A stretch of DNA of 64,000 bases from AG25 sp035604455 (lineage in GTDB: Bacteria > Gemmatimonadota > Gemmatimonadetes > Gemmatimonadales > GWC2-71-9): positions 1-64,000 of the forward strand of contig DATNIM010000100.1 of assembly GCA_035604455.1 (NCBI GenBank). Direction: 5' to 3'. The notes below the pieces were generated by a model. That model made no database searches, was not told the DNA's origin, and worked only from the letters and a program-made list of their open reading frames with translations. Shown here piece by piece: positions 9,086-17,988 of this stretch; within the stretch, counting starts at the first letter, position 1, and each line of letters starts with the position of its first letter. The position numbers and the translations under genes are program-made.

Positions 9086-10480
9086 ATGCGCTGGGTCGCG
9101 GGTCTGTTCGCGCTGTGTTTGGCCATGGCCTGGTTGCATCATCTCACCGCCGCGAGTGCTCTCGACGCGCGGGCCGCCTTCGCACTCGGGTTTCTAGTGA
9201 TCAGCGCTTGGGTCGCGGGCGAGATCGCCGCGCGCGCACGGCTTCCGCGGCTCACGGGATTTCTGATTCTCGGGTTATGCGTAGGGCCCGCCTGGCTCAC
9301 CCTCGTTCGGCAGGATGAACTCGACGTGCTCGGATTCGTGGCCCACGCGGCCATCGCGTGGATCGCCTTCGCGGCGGGCCAAGAGTTGGAGCTCACAACA
9401 CTCCGCGCGGAGCGCCGCGTTCTGAGCCGTTTCGCGGCTGGTACGCTGGCATTCCCCATGCTCGCCGTGGCCGCCGTGGTGCTAAGCGTGGCGCCGTGGT
9501 TTCCGCTCACTGCGCATCAAGGCGCGCGTAACGCCGTCGGCGTCGCGCTGACGCTCGGCGCCTGCGCGGCCGCGGCGTCGCCCATCGTCGTCATCAGCGT
9601 GTGGGAGGAACTCGGCACCGGGGGCGCGCTGGCGGAGCGCGTACTCCGCGTGGCTGCCGTGAACACCGTCGCGGTCACGGGGCTCCTCACGTTGGTGCTG
9701 CTCGCCGCACGTGGTATCGGCAACCCCGGCACGGTCGACGGCGCGGTCGCGCCCGCGTTCGCCGCGCGCGCTGCGGGCGCGCTCGGAGTAGGGGCGGTAT
9801 TGGGTGTGCTCGCGAGCCGTTACTCCCGAGTGGCCCCTCGCGACGCAATGTTGGTGCTGGTCGGACTCGGGTTCGTCGTCGCCATGGCCCAGAGCGGCCT
9901 CGGTCTCGAGCCGACGCTCGTCGCCCTCGCAGCGGGGGTCGCGGCCCGGAACGCAGGTGGCCCCGGGGGCGCGGCGCTGCGCGCAGCCGCAAACCAATCG
10001 GCCCTCGTCACTCAGACCGTGTTCTTTGCGTTAGCCGGGGCCGCGCTCCGAGTGGGTGCGCTCGAAGAACTGTGGCCTTGGGTCGTGCTCCTTGCCGGCC
10101 TTCGCGTCGTGGCCCTGCGCTACGGGACCTTGTGGGCCGGGCGGAGCGGCGCGGTGGACCTAGCCAGGCGGAGCTGGCTCGGGCTCGTCTCGCAATCGGG
10201 AATCGCCATGGCCTTGGCCGCCGCCGCCCGCCGGGCGTTTCCCGCCTGGGGAGTGTCGCTCGAGGCGCTCGTGGCGGGCTGCGTGCTCATCAACGAGCTC
10301 GCTGGCCCGCTCTGTCTCTACTGGATACTGCAACGCGAGGGGGTCGGGCGGCCCCAGGCCCTCGACCCGATCGGAGGTCGCGCCGGGCGCGCGCTGGCCG
10401 AATGGGTGCCGCGTCCCGCCCGCGGCCGGAGCGTCTTTCCCCGAGGCGCGGGACGAGGGCGTCTCAACGCGGCACCCTAG
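9086..10480 (+). CDS. Cation:proton antiporter (CPA-type)
   Basis: An integral membrane protein of about 464 residues with some twelve hydrophobic segments, organised like monovalent cation:proton antiporters of the Kef/CPA2 group. The first membrane segments include the conserved LTGFLILGLCVGPAWL, and a later segment has AAIAWIAFAAGQELEL, the position where CPA proteins carry an LLFxxGLE-type motif. No TrkA-N/RCK regulatory domain is fused; the protein ends soon after the last helix with a basic Arg-rich tail. The substrate (Na+ or K+) cannot be told from sequence. The chosen ATG follows a short intergenic gap divergent from hisIE. The PorV-like gene begins one base after its stop. Confidence 0.8.
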   Translation: MRWVAGLFALCLAMAWLHHLTAASALDARAAFALGFLVISAWVAGEIAARARLPRLTGFLILGLCVGPAWLTLVRQDELDVLGFVAHAAIAWIAFAAGQELELTTLRAERRVLSRFAAGTLAFPMLAVAAVVLSVAPWFPLTAHQGARNAVGVALTLGACAAAASPIVVISVWEELGTGGALAERVLRVAAVNTVAVTGLLTLVLLAARGIGNPGTVDGAVAPAFAARAAGALGVGAVLGVLASRYSRVAPRDAMLVLVGLGFVVAMAQSGLGLEPTLVALAAGVAARNAGGPGGAALRAAANQSALVTQTVFFALAGAALRVGALEELWPWVVLLAGLRVVALRYGTLWAGRSGAVDLARRSWLGLVSQSGIAMALAAAARRAFPAWGVSLEALVAGCVLINELAGPLCLYWILQREGVGRPQALDPIGGRAGRALAEWVPRPARGRSVFPRGAGRGRLNAAP

Positions 10481-10481
10481 G

Positions 10482-11327
10482 GTGGCGTCGCTCAGGGGAG
10501 CCGTCGTCCTCCTCGTCGCCGCCCGCGCGCTCGCGGCACAGGGGCTGGGGGGACCGACGCCCCTGCCCGGGTCCACGCGCGATGCGGGCCTGGCGGGGGC
10601 AGGCGTCGCCTTGCTCGGCGACGCGGGTGCCCTGTTTGCCAACCCGGCCGGGATCGCGACGATCCGTCGCCTGTCGGTCGAGGCCTCTTATGAGCGCTAC
10701 CAGGGCGGCGCGGACTTCGGCGCCGGTGCCGTCGCCGTGCGGGTTGGTCCGGTGACGTGGGGCGCCGGTGCGGTCGCGCTCGGACAGCCCGCGGGCGGCG
10801 CGACCGGGCCGGCGACCGTTCTTGGCGTCTCGGGGCTCGTGGCGCGGTTTGGGTTGCTCGCGGTGGGCGCCTCACTCAAGTACGCCCAGGAAACCCTCGG
10901 CGGAACCACGACGAGCACGGCCGCCGGGGATGTCGGGGCGGCGATCGCGCTGTTCGACATCTTCGCGCTCGGGGTGAGCTCGCAAAACGTCGGCGGAACC
11001 TTCCTCGCGCGGTGCACGCGCGCAGGGTTCACGATGAACTTCGTCGACCCCCAGGGGACGGCCCGGCTTCTCACGACTATTGAAGGACAGTGGGTTGCGG
11101 GTCTCAACTCCGTCCTCGTGGTCGGGGCCGAGGGGGGCATCGTGGCCGGCGGCATCGGACTCGTCGCTCGGGTGGGTGCACGTGGCCAGGCCGCCTCGAC
11201 GACCGCGCAGGCCATCACGTTGGGAGCCGGTGTGGAACTCGGCCGCCTACACTTGGACTACGCCTACGACGGGTACGCGGCGCCCGACGCGCCGCGCCAC
11301 CGCGTGGGGTTGCGGTGGTCGCCATGA
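10482..11327 (+). CDS. PorV/PorQ-like outer membrane beta-barrel protein
   Basis: A 281-residue secreted protein: a signal peptide (about residues 1-19, ending LAAQG) followed by a glycine- and alanine-rich barrel of alternating strands. The N-terminal motif STRDAGLAGAGVALLGDAGALFANPAGIA resembles the PorV/PorQ/UPF0164 family (AALGGAGVA...GDxxAxxxNPAGLA), FadL-like barrels that in other phyla sit beside type IX secretion. The closing strand HRVGLRWSP ends in a positively charged and aromatic motif, as many barrels do. No type IX secretion genes are nearby. The GTG start lies one base after the antiporter stop, and the stop overlaps the next gene as ATGA, so translation is probably coupled. 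Confidence 0.7.
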   Translation: MASLRGAVVLLVAARALAAQGLGGPTPLPGSTRDAGLAGAGVALLGDAGALFANPAGIATIRRLSVEASYERYQGGADFGAGAVAVRVGPVTWGAGAVALGQPAGGATGPATVLGVSGLVARFGLLAVGASLKYAQETLGGTTTSTAAGDVGAAIALFDIFALGVSSQNVGGTFLARCTRAGFTMNFVDPQGTARLLTTIEGQWVAGLNSVLVVGAEGGIVAGGIGLVARVGARGQAASTTAQAITLGAGVELGRLHLDYAYDGYAAPDAPRHRVGLRWSP

Positions 11328-12433
11328 TCGAGCGACACGGACCACACTGGTGGCGGATCGTGGGGCGCGTGCTCGGAGCCGCCGCGCTCGGGGTGCCCGT
11401 CCTCGCAGCCGCGCTGCTCGTCGTGAGTTCGGAGGCGCGCTATCTCGCGCGAGGCGCCCTTGAGGAGGGGCGGATCCTTCTCAAGCGGCGCTCCATCGCC
11501 GCCCTCGTGACCGATCCGCGGACCCCGCCCGCGCTCAGACAGCGCCTCGCGCTTGTGCTCGCTGCTCGGGCCTATGCGGCTGACTCCTTGCGCCTCTCCG
11601 CGGGCGACACCTACACGACGTACGCGGACATCGGCCAGGACACGCTCGTTCTCGTCCTCTCCGCCAGCCGGGCAGACCGCCTCCGCGAGTATACGTGGAC
11701 CTATCCCATTGTCGGGGTCGTGCCGTACAAGGGGTTCTTCGATTTTTCGGCCGCCCGTGCGGCGGCCGCAGCCCTCACCGACCAAGGCTACGACACCTAC
11801 CTCCGGCCGGCTTCGGCGTTCTCCACGCTCGGGTACTTCAGCGACCCGCTGTTGTCGTCGGCCGTCCGACGGGACACGATGGAGCTTGTGGCGACCGTCA
11901 TCCACGAGCTCACCCACAACACACTCTACGTGAAGAGTCAAACGGCGTTCAACGAAAGCTTTGCAGACTTTGTCGGATATCGCGGGGCTGAGGCGTTCTT
12001 CCGCTCGCGGGGGGATTCGATCGACGCGGGCCGCGCCGCGGCGCGGTGGCGGGACGAGCGGACGCTGGACGTCTTTTACGCGGAGCTCGCTCGCCGGCTC
12101 GACTCCGTGTATGCCGGCAACGTGTCTGGCACGGCGCTCGCGCGCGCCCGGGCCACGCTCTTCGGGTGGGCGCGTTCCCAACTCGCAGGGGCGGTCGGCC
12201 AGGCCCTTGAGACCTACGACTGGCGCTGGTTTGCGACCGAGCCGCTCAACAACGCGGTTGTGATCGCTGAACGCCTCTACCGAACGAACCTCAACCTCTT
12301 CGACGAGCTGTATCTGCAGAGCGGCGCCGATATCGCGGAGACGGTTCGAGCGATCGAAGTGCGGATCTTCACGCGCCCGGGCGACGATCCCTATGCGGCC
12401 TTGTACTCACGGCCGGGCATGCCCCCCGACTGA
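11324..12433 (+). CDS. Predicted aminopeptidase (COG4324 type)
   Basis: A 369-residue zinc-peptidase-like protein with an N-terminal membrane anchor (about residues 15-38, LGAAALGVPVLAAALLVV). The central region holds a gluzincin-type motif HELTHNTLYVKSQTAFNESF: HExxH with a downstream NESF glutamate, characteristic of the predicted aminopeptidase family (COG4324). The preceding segment TYPIVGVVPYKGFFD is also a family hallmark. Substrate unknown; localisation is probably periplasm-facing. The ATG start overlaps the upstream stop as ATGA. Its 3' end is only six bases from the convergent glutamate dehydrogenase gene. Confidence 0.85.
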   Translation: MIERHGPHWWRIVGRVLGAAALGVPVLAAALLVVSSEARYLARGALEEGRILLKRRSIAALVTDPRTPPALRQRLALVLAARAYAADSLRLSAGDTYTTYADIGQDTLVLVLSASRADRLREYTWTYPIVGVVPYKGFFDFSAARAAAAALTDQGYDTYLRPASAFSTLGYFSDPLLSSAVRRDTMELVATVIHELTHNTLYVKSQTAFNESFADFVGYRGAEAFFRSRGDSIDAGRAAARWRDERTLDVFYAELARRLDSVYAGNVSGTALARARATLFGWARSQLAGAVGQALETYDWRWFATEPLNNAVVIAERLYRTNLNLFDELYLQSGADIAETVRAIEVRIFTRPGDDPYAALYSRPGMPPD

Positions 12434-12439
12434 CCGGCT

Positions 12440-13708
12440 CTAGTTGCCCCGCAGCCGCTCCGCTTCGGCGACGCGCTGCAGGGCGATCGCGTACGCGGCG
12501 GTTCGGAACGTCGTGCCGCGTTGTCGCGCGAGATCGCGCACGCTCGCGTAGGCGCGGGTGATCGTGGCCTGCAGTTCTCGGTTCACCTGTTCATGCGTCC
12601 ATCGGTACTGCTGGAGATTTTGGGCCCACTCGTAGTAGCTCACCGTGACACCACCAGCGTTCGCCAGGAAGTCGGGGATCACCGGGATGCCGCGCTCTGC
12701 GAGGATCAGGTCGGCGGTCGGCGTGGTGGGCTCGTTGGCGGCTTCGACGACCACGCGGCAATCGATGAGCCGCGCGTTGTGCTCCTTCGTGATCACGCCG
12801 CCCAAGGCCGCCGGCACGAGCCAGTCGCACGGAACCGCCCATAACTCGTCGCGCGTGATGGCACGGCCGCCGGCCCAACTCGAGACGGGCCGGCCCCCCG
12901 CGGTGTGTGCCATGAGGCCCGGGACGTCGAGGCCGTTCTCGTTGACGATCCCGCCGTCGATGTCGGACACGGCGACAACGCGCGCACCCGCCTCCGCGGC
13001 CAGGAGGCGGGCCAGATGGCCGCCCACATTCCCGAATCCCTGAATGACGACCCGGCCGCCTGCGAGCGGCACTCCGAAGTCGCGTCCGAACTCCCTCATG
13101 ACGTACATGACGCCCCGTCCGGTGGCCTCCTCCCGTCCGAGGGAGCCGCCGAGCGAGAGCGGCTTCCCGGTGACCGCCGCTGGTGTGTAGCCGTGCCGGC
13201 TCGAGTATTCGTCCAGCACCCAGGCCATCACCTGCGCATTGGTGTTGACATCGGGCGCCGGAACGTCGCGATAGGGGCCGAGGACGATGGAAATCCGCTG
13301 GGTAAACCGCCGCGTGAGACGTTCCAGCTCGAGTTTCGAGAGCCGGCGCGGGTCCACCGTGACGCCGCCTTTGGCGCCACCGAAGGGAATGTCCATCAGG
13401 GCCGTCTTCCAGGTCATGATCGTGGCGAGCCCGAGGATTTCGTCGTGGTCCGCATCCGGGTGGTAGCGGATGCCGCCCTTGCACGGCCCCCGGGCGCCGT
13501 TGTGTTGGATGCGGTACCCGGTGAAGACCTCGATCCGCCCGTCGTCCATGCGCACGGGCACTTCGACCTGGACTTCGCGGAATGGCGCCATGAGAATGCG
13601 CCGCATGTAGGATTCCAGGCCGATGATGTTGGCGGCGCGGTCGAACTGAGTTTCGGCTATGGACTTCCCCGACATCGTCACGCGCGCCGGGCGCGCGGGC
13701 GCGGTCAT
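12440..13708 (-). CDS. gdhA: Glu/Leu/Phe/Val dehydrogenase, probable glutamate dehydrogenase
   Basis: A 422-residue amino-acid dehydrogenase of the hexameric NAD(P)-dependent glutamate dehydrogenase type, which interconverts glutamate and 2-oxoglutarate plus ammonia. The substrate domain shows GARGPCKGGIRYHP and TWKTALMDIPFGGAKGG with the two key lysines, and DVPAPDVNTNAQVMAW. The Rossmann domain carries VVIQGFGNVGGHLARLL (GxGNVG) at about residue 220 and ends with FLANAGGVTVSYYEW. The size fits the roughly 420-residue catabolic or bifunctional enzymes. It lies 14 bases after a TPR gene on the same strand. Coenzyme preference cannot be fixed from the sequence alone. Confidence 0.95.
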   Translation of the reverse strand: MTAPARPARVTMSGKSIAETQFDRAANIIGLESYMRRILMAPFREVQVEVPVRMDDGRIEVFTGYRIQHNGARGPCKGGIRYHPDADHDEILGLATIMTWKTALMDIPFGGAKGGVTVDPRRLSKLELERLTRRFTQRISIVLGPYRDVPAPDVNTNAQVMAWVLDEYSSRHGYTPAAVTGKPLSLGGSLGREEATGRGVMYVMREFGRDFGVPLAGGRVVIQGFGNVGGHLARLLAAEAGARVVAVSDIDGGIVNENGLDVPGLMAHTAGGRPVSSWAGGRAITRDELWAVPCDWLVPAALGGVITKEHNARLIDCRVVVEAANEPTTPTADLILAERGIPVIPDFLANAGGVTVSYYEWAQNLQQYRWTHEQVNRELQATITRAYASVRDLARQRGTTFRTAAYAIALQRVAEAERLRGN

Positions 13709-13722
13709 GGCGGGGCGGACTC

Positions 13723-14862
13723 CTAGGCGGGGTCGGGGGGTGTGGTGCGCGGCCGCAGTCGGCGGCCGGCCAGTCGGCTGGCGGGATGCTGCGCTTGGGT
13801 CAGGGCCTCGGCCAAATCAGGCGCGAGAGACCGCCGCCCACGTCCGTCCGCAAGCGCACCGATCACGTCCGCGCCGGAGTCAGGGGCTGAGCCGATCAGC
13901 CCCTCCAGTGCGAAGACGAGGCCGCCGCGCGCTCGCACGGCGGCCACGGTGTCCGAGATGTCGGCTTCCAGCGGCGCGCGGGTCGCGACGACGAGTGGGC
14001 ACCGCTCCGGATCGGCGTCCGCAGCTGCGGTCGGCGTGCCGAACGAGGCCGCCAGCTCGCCCCACCCCGCGGGGGGCGCATCAAGAGCGATCACTTGCCC
14101 AAACACCCACCCCGCATCTGAGGCCAGTTCCGTGAACGCCCTGAGGAGCGCGGGGTCTGTGGGCGGCGCTGGGGAGGGGACGGAGGCGAGGACGACCGCC
14201 CCGGTCTCGGCGAACACGCGTTGCGCCAGGCCCAGGTCGTCCGGCTTGCGAGGGGCGTAGAGGGCGAACCGGCGGGTCGCTAGAATCTCGCGCTCCGCCG
14301 CGTCCCGGATCTCCTGTTGTTCCGTGGCTTGGGCAGCGCCTTCGAACGCAACCTCGGCCGCTTGGTAGCGGCCGGCGTCCCGGAGAATCCGGCCTCGCAG
14401 CCGCAGCGTCTCGGTGTGAGGCTCGAGGGCAAAGGCCCGGTCGAGGGCGAGCAGCGCCCGGTTCGGGTCACCCAACCGATAGGCGGCGTAGCCCAGCTCG
14501 TGCCACGCGAGGGCGAGATCCGGATCGCCCTCGAGGGCACGCTCCAGCGCCGTGAGCGCCTCGCGATAACGGCCGAGTTCTACAAGGGCGGCGGCCTGGA
14601 GGGTGAAGGGAAAGGCGGTCGCGCCGAACTGCCCGAGGGCGCCTTCGGCGAGCGCCAGGGCGTCGGCCGCGCGGTTGTGCCGCCGCAGCAGTTCGAAGCA
14701 CTCGGCCCATCCCTCTTTCAACTCTGGCCGGGCGGCCAGCACGCTTCGATAGGCGGCCTCCGCGTCTGCGACACGCCCCTCCTGTGCGAGCCAGCGGGCT
14801 CGTGCGATCGCCCGCTCGCTCGGCGCGTCGGGAAACAAATCGAAGGACGCGGTCGTCCGCAT
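13723..14862 (-). CDS. TPR repeat protein of unknown function
   Basis: A 379-residue soluble protein. Residues about 15-185 form four to five tetratricopeptide repeats (for example AEAAYRSVLAARPELKEGWAE and AWHELGYAAYRLGDPNRALL), which mediate protein-protein contacts. The C-terminal 180 residues have no repeat; they contain hydrophobic strands such as LAQRVFAETGAVVLASVP and CPLVVATRAPLEADISD and look like an alpha/beta domain I cannot assign. There is no signal peptide. The ATG lies 65 bases from the divergent M20 peptidase start. The gene precedes gdhA by 14 bases, but nothing links the two functionally beyond position. Confidence 0.75.
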   Translation of the reverse strand: MRTTASFDLFPDAPSERAIARARWLAQEGRVADAEAAYRSVLAARPELKEGWAECFELLRRHNRAADALALAEGALGQFGATAFPFTLQAAALVELGRYREALTALERALEGDPDLALAWHELGYAAYRLGDPNRALLALDRAFALEPHTETLRLRGRILRDAGRYQAAEVAFEGAAQATEQQEIRDAAEREILATRRFALYAPRKPDDLGLAQRVFAETGAVVLASVPSPAPPTDPALLRAFTELASDAGWVFGQVIALDAPPAGWGELAASFGTPTAAADADPERCPLVVATRAPLEADISDTVAAVRARGGLVFALEGLIGSAPDSGADVIGALADGRGRRSLAPDLAEALTQAQHPASRLAGRRLRPRTTPPDPA

Positions 14863-14927
14863 GGCGCGAATATATCCGTCGCGTGGTCGCTGGCTAGCCG
14901 CTGCCGTAGGTCCTAGATTCCCGCGCG

Positions 14928-16253
14928 ATGAACCACGAGCAGCTGCTCCGCGAACTCGAAGAGTTTCTGCGCATCCCCTCCGTGTCGACGCTGTCGGCGC
15001 ACGACGCCGACTGCCGCGCGGCAGCGGAGTGGGTGGCCGGCGCGTTACGTCGGCTCGGGTGCAGCGACGTGCAGCTCGTCGGTCACGACCGCCATCCTGT
15101 CGTGTGGGGCGTCGGGCCTCACGTTCCCGGTGCCCCGACCCTCCTCATCTATGGACACTATGACGTGCAGCCTCCTGACCCACTCGACGAGTGGGTCACC
15201 CCACCGTTTGAGCCCGCGGTTCGGGGCGGCAAACTGTTCGCGCGCGGCGCGGCCGACGATAAGGGTCAGGTGTTCTGTCTCCTCACCGCGGCCAAGAGTC
15301 CCCCGATCAACCTGCGGTTCTTGATCGAGGGAGAGGAGGAGTTCGGCAGCTCCGTGCTCTTCGACTTGCTGCAGCGCGAGCCTGAGCGCGCACGCGCCGA
15401 CGCGATCCTCATCGCCGACATGGCGTACGTCGCTCCCGGCTGGCCCGCGGTCTACACAACGCTGCGCGGCATCTGCTACGCGGAGATCACCGTGCGGACG
15501 GCGCGAACGGACCTCCACTCTGGCGAATTCGGCGGTGCCGCACCGAACGCGCACGAGGAGCTCGTGCGCCTGCTGGCCCGGCTGAAGACGCCCGACGGGC
15601 GCATTCGGATTCCGGGTCTCTACGCGGCCGTGCGGCGACCGTCGCGACGCGAACTCGCCGCGTGGAAACGCCTCCCGTTCCGTGAGGCCGACTTCCGGAA
15701 GAACCGGGTGCAGGCGAAGGCGCTGACCGGCCTCAAGCGGCACTCCGTGCTCGAGCGGTTGTGGGCGCTGCCGACGTTCGAGATCCACGGCATTCGCGGC
15801 GGTTTCACGGGCGAGGGCGCGAAGACCGTCATTCCCGCCGAGGCGACCGCCAAGGTCAGTTTGCGCCTGGTCCCTGACCAGCGTCTCAAGGTGGTGGAGC
15901 AACAGCTCGCGCGCGCCGTGCGCCAAGCCGCGCCCAAGTACGCGAGCGCGAGCGTGCGGTTTCTGCACGGCGCCGAACCCGCCCAGATGAACTTGGAGGA
16001 TCCGGTCTACGGGCTCTTGGATCAGGCGTTCCGCCACGTCGTGGGTCGGGGCACCGTGCCGGTGCGCGCCGGCGGCTCGATTCCCGTCGTCACGGCGCTG
16101 GCACGAGGCGGCGCGCCCGTGATTCTGACGGGCATCGGCCTCCCCGACGATCGTCTCCACGCCCCGAATGAAAAGCTCGACGTCCAACAGCTCTGGGACG
16201 GCGTGGGGGTGTTCCGGCGGTTCTTCGAACTATTCGGTGGGCGAGGGCGCTAG
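14928..16253 (+). CDS. M20 family metallopeptidase (dipeptidase type)
   Basis: A 441-residue cocatalytic zinc exopeptidase of the ArgE/DapE/CNDP-like M20 family, probably cleaving dipeptides or N-acyl amino acids. The metal and catalytic motifs are in order: IYGHYDVQP (about residues 74-82), RGAADDKGQ, then IEGEEEFGS carrying the catalytic and ligand glutamates, and near the C terminus the HAPNEKLD histidine. A dimerisation domain lies between, beginning near TLRGICYAEITVRTARTDLHSGEFGG. No signal peptide, so cytoplasmic. Its last 24 bases overlap the end of the convergent oxidoreductase gene. Confidence 0.92.
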   Translation: MNHEQLLRELEEFLRIPSVSTLSAHDADCRAAAEWVAGALRRLGCSDVQLVGHDRHPVVWGVGPHVPGAPTLLIYGHYDVQPPDPLDEWVTPPFEPAVRGGKLFARGAADDKGQVFCLLTAAKSPPINLRFLIEGEEEFGSSVLFDLLQREPERARADAILIADMAYVAPGWPAVYTTLRGICYAEITVRTARTDLHSGEFGGAAPNAHEELVRLLARLKTPDGRIRIPGLYAAVRRPSRRELAAWKRLPFREADFRKNRVQAKALTGLKRHSVLERLWALPTFEIHGIRGGFTGEGAKTVIPAEATAKVSLRLVPDQRLKVVEQQLARAVRQAAPKYASASVRFLHGAEPAQMNLEDPVYGLLDQAFRHVVGRGTVPVRAGGSIPVVTALARGGAPVILTGIGLPDDRLHAPNEKLDVQQLWDGVGVFRRFFELFGGRGR

Positions 16254-16895
16254 CGGCTGACGTCCCTTGCTCCGGCTCCGGAGCCGGTTGATCTCATGTT
16301 GCGTGAGCGCGCGGCCCCCGTAGCGCTCTTCCCGCCACGGGTCGCCCCGCATGTGGTAGCCGTTCTGCTCCCAGAAGCCGGGTACGTCCTCCGCCTCGAG
16401 CGAGAACCCGCGCACCCATTTCGCGCTCTTCCAGAAATAGAGATGGGGGACGAGGAGCCGGGCCGGCCCGCCGTGCTCCGGCGTGAGCGCGATGCCGTCG
16501 TGCCGGAGTGCGATGAGGTTGTCCGGACGGTCGAGGTCTGAAAGCGGGAGGTTCGTCGTAAACCCCTGCTCCGCGAGGACCAGGGCGTACGCGGCGCTGG
16601 GCTGTACCGCGGCGCGCTCGAGCAACAGCTGCACTGGCACGCCCTCGAACGCGTTGTCGAGGCGGCTCCAGCGTGTGACGCAATGGATGTCGCAGCGCAC
16701 GGTGCGCCGCGGGAGCTCCAACAGCTCGTCGTAGGTGATCCGGTAGGGGTTCGCGACGAGGCCCGAGACCTCGAAGGTCCACGTGCGCGTGTCCACGGAC
16801 GGGACGTCGCCATAGTGGAGGACCGGCCACTTCGCGGTGACCACCTGCCCGGGGGGGACCCGGTCGCGGCCGTCCGGCCCGGACAGGGCCGTCAC
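16230..16895 (-). CDS. Sulfite oxidase-like molybdopterin oxidoreductase
   Basis: A 221-residue protein of the soluble sulfite-oxidase-like (YuiH/YedY-related) molybdopterin group. The molybdenum-ligating cysteine is in CDIHCVTRWSR at about residue 72. Other signatures are WTFEVSGLVANPYRITYDELLELP at the start of the fold, NLIALRHDGIALTPEHGGPARLLVP and YFWKSAKWVRGFSL. It lacks a Tat signal, unlike MsrP (YedY), and no heme partner (YedZ) is adjacent, so it is probably cytoplasmic. The physiological substrate is unknown. The GTG start overlaps the lipB stop as GTGA, placing it last in the lipoate/pyruvate dehydrogenase operon. Confidence 0.9.
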   Translation of the reverse strand: MTALSGPDGRDRVPPGQVVTAKWPVLHYGDVPSVDTRTWTFEVSGLVANPYRITYDELLELPRRTVRCDIHCVTRWSRLDNAFEGVPVQLLLERAAVQPSAAYALVLAEQGFTTNLPLSDLDRPDNLIALRHDGIALTPEHGGPARLLVPHLYFWKSAKWVRGFSLEAEDVPGFWEQNGYHMRGDPWREERYGGRALTQHEINRLRSRSKGRQPLAPSPTE

Positions 16896-17569
16896 GCGGA
16901 GCGGCGGGTCGCGCGGTCGTCGTACGCGGTGAGCCCAAACCCATCCTCGAAGGCGCGGACCACGGCCGCGATCGCCCGCTCACCGAGATCGGGCGCGGCG
17001 GCGCGTCCGTCGAGCCCGAGTTCCCGCGCGACGGACGTCATCTCCACATCCCTGATCCCGCACGGCACGATGCGCGCGAATTCCCCGAGCTCGGTCGTCA
17101 CGTTCAGCGCGAAGCCGTGCCAGGTCACCCATTGGCGCACGTGGACCCCGAGGCTTGCGATCTTGCGCTCGGCGGTCCACACCCCGGTATAGCCGGGCTC
17201 GCGCTTCGCCGAGACCCCGAGCGCAGCGAGCGCGGCGATGAGGACTTCTTCGAGCGTGCGCAAATACCAGTGCAGGTCGCGCCGGTGCCGCGCGAGATCG
17301 AGGATCGGATACCCCACGAGTTGCCCCGGTCCGTGAAAGGTCACGTCACCGCCGCGCTCCACTTCGACGATCTGGATGCCCTCGGCGTGCACGATGTGGT
17401 CCGGCCGCGCCGCCCGACCAAGGGTCAGAACCGGCGGATGCTCGAGCAGCAGCAGGGTGTCATGGCTGAGGTGCCCCGCGATACGCGCCGTGGCGAGTTC
17501 GCGTTGCCAGGCGAGCGCGTCTTGATAGTCCACGGTCCCCGCGTGCAGCACCCTGAGGAGGCGCGTCAC
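16892..17569 (-). CDS. lipB: Lipoyl(octanoyl) transferase
   Basis: A 225-residue octanoyl-ACP:protein octanoyltransferase, which loads octanoate onto the lipoyl domains that LipA then sulfurates. Family motifs: LLLEHPPVLTLGRAA, the RGGDVTFHGPGQLVGYPILDL block (substrate site), GVWTAERKIASLGVHVRQWVTWHG with the catalytic lysine of KIAS(L)GV, and IVPCGIRD with the catalytic cysteine. The GTG start overlaps the upstream gene's stop as GTGA; an open frame extends further upstream but without homology. The setting, with PDH and lipA in the same run, fits a dedicated lipoylation supply. Confidence 0.96.
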   Translation of the reverse strand: MTRLLRVLHAGTVDYQDALAWQRELATARIAGHLSHDTLLLLEHPPVLTLGRAARPDHIVHAEGIQIVEVERGGDVTFHGPGQLVGYPILDLARHRRDLHWYLRTLEEVLIAALAALGVSAKREPGYTGVWTAERKIASLGVHVRQWVTWHGFALNVTTELGEFARIVPCGIRDVEMTSVARELGLDGRAAAPDLGERAIAAVVRAFEDGFGLTAYDDRATRRSA

Positions 17570-17988
17570 TCGCCGCCCCCTCCTAGCGCGTCGTCCCGGC
17601 TCCCGCGCGCCGCCCACAGGCTCGCAGCGGCCCCGCCGAGGAGCGCAACCACCGCCCACGCGACGAGACAAGCGAGACCGAAGAACCGGTCGAGCGGCCA
17701 GGCGAGGAACCCCACGAGCACGGCGCCGAAGGCCGACATTACGCCGATGACCCCGCGCTGCCACACGTTGTCGAGACCGCGGCTCCGGCGCCAGCCGAAG
17801 GTCGCGGCGAGGGCGAGCCCCAGAAGCGTCGCGACGAGCACCGGGTCGGCGGCGCTCTCCTCGTACGTGACGGCGGCCACGCGGTGCTCGAGCGCCCGAA
17901 CGATCACGAGGCCGGCGACGATGGTGCCGCCGCCGAGGCCGGTACCGCAGGCGAGAGCGCCGAGCCCGATCGCAAGGGGGTCCTTCAC
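17566..17988 (-). CDS. Small membrane protein of unknown function
   Basis: A 140-residue hydrophobic protein with about four predicted membrane helices (ALACGTGLGGGTIVAGLVIV, VLVATLLGLALAATFGW, VIGVMSAFGAVLVGFLAWPL, LACLVAWAVVALLGGAAASLW). I do not recognise a family. GTGA overlaps with lpdA upstream and lipB downstream make translation coupled to both, so it is produced with the PDH and lipoylation enzymes; that is its only functional clue. There are no obvious polar catalytic residues inside the helices. Confidence 0.72.
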   Translation of the reverse strand: MKDPLAIGLGALACGTGLGGGTIVAGLVIVRALEHRVAAVTYEESAADPVLVATLLGLALAATFGWRRSRGLDNVWQRGVIGVMSAFGAVLVGFLAWPLDRFFGLACLVAWAVVALLGGAAASLWAARGSRDDALGGGGE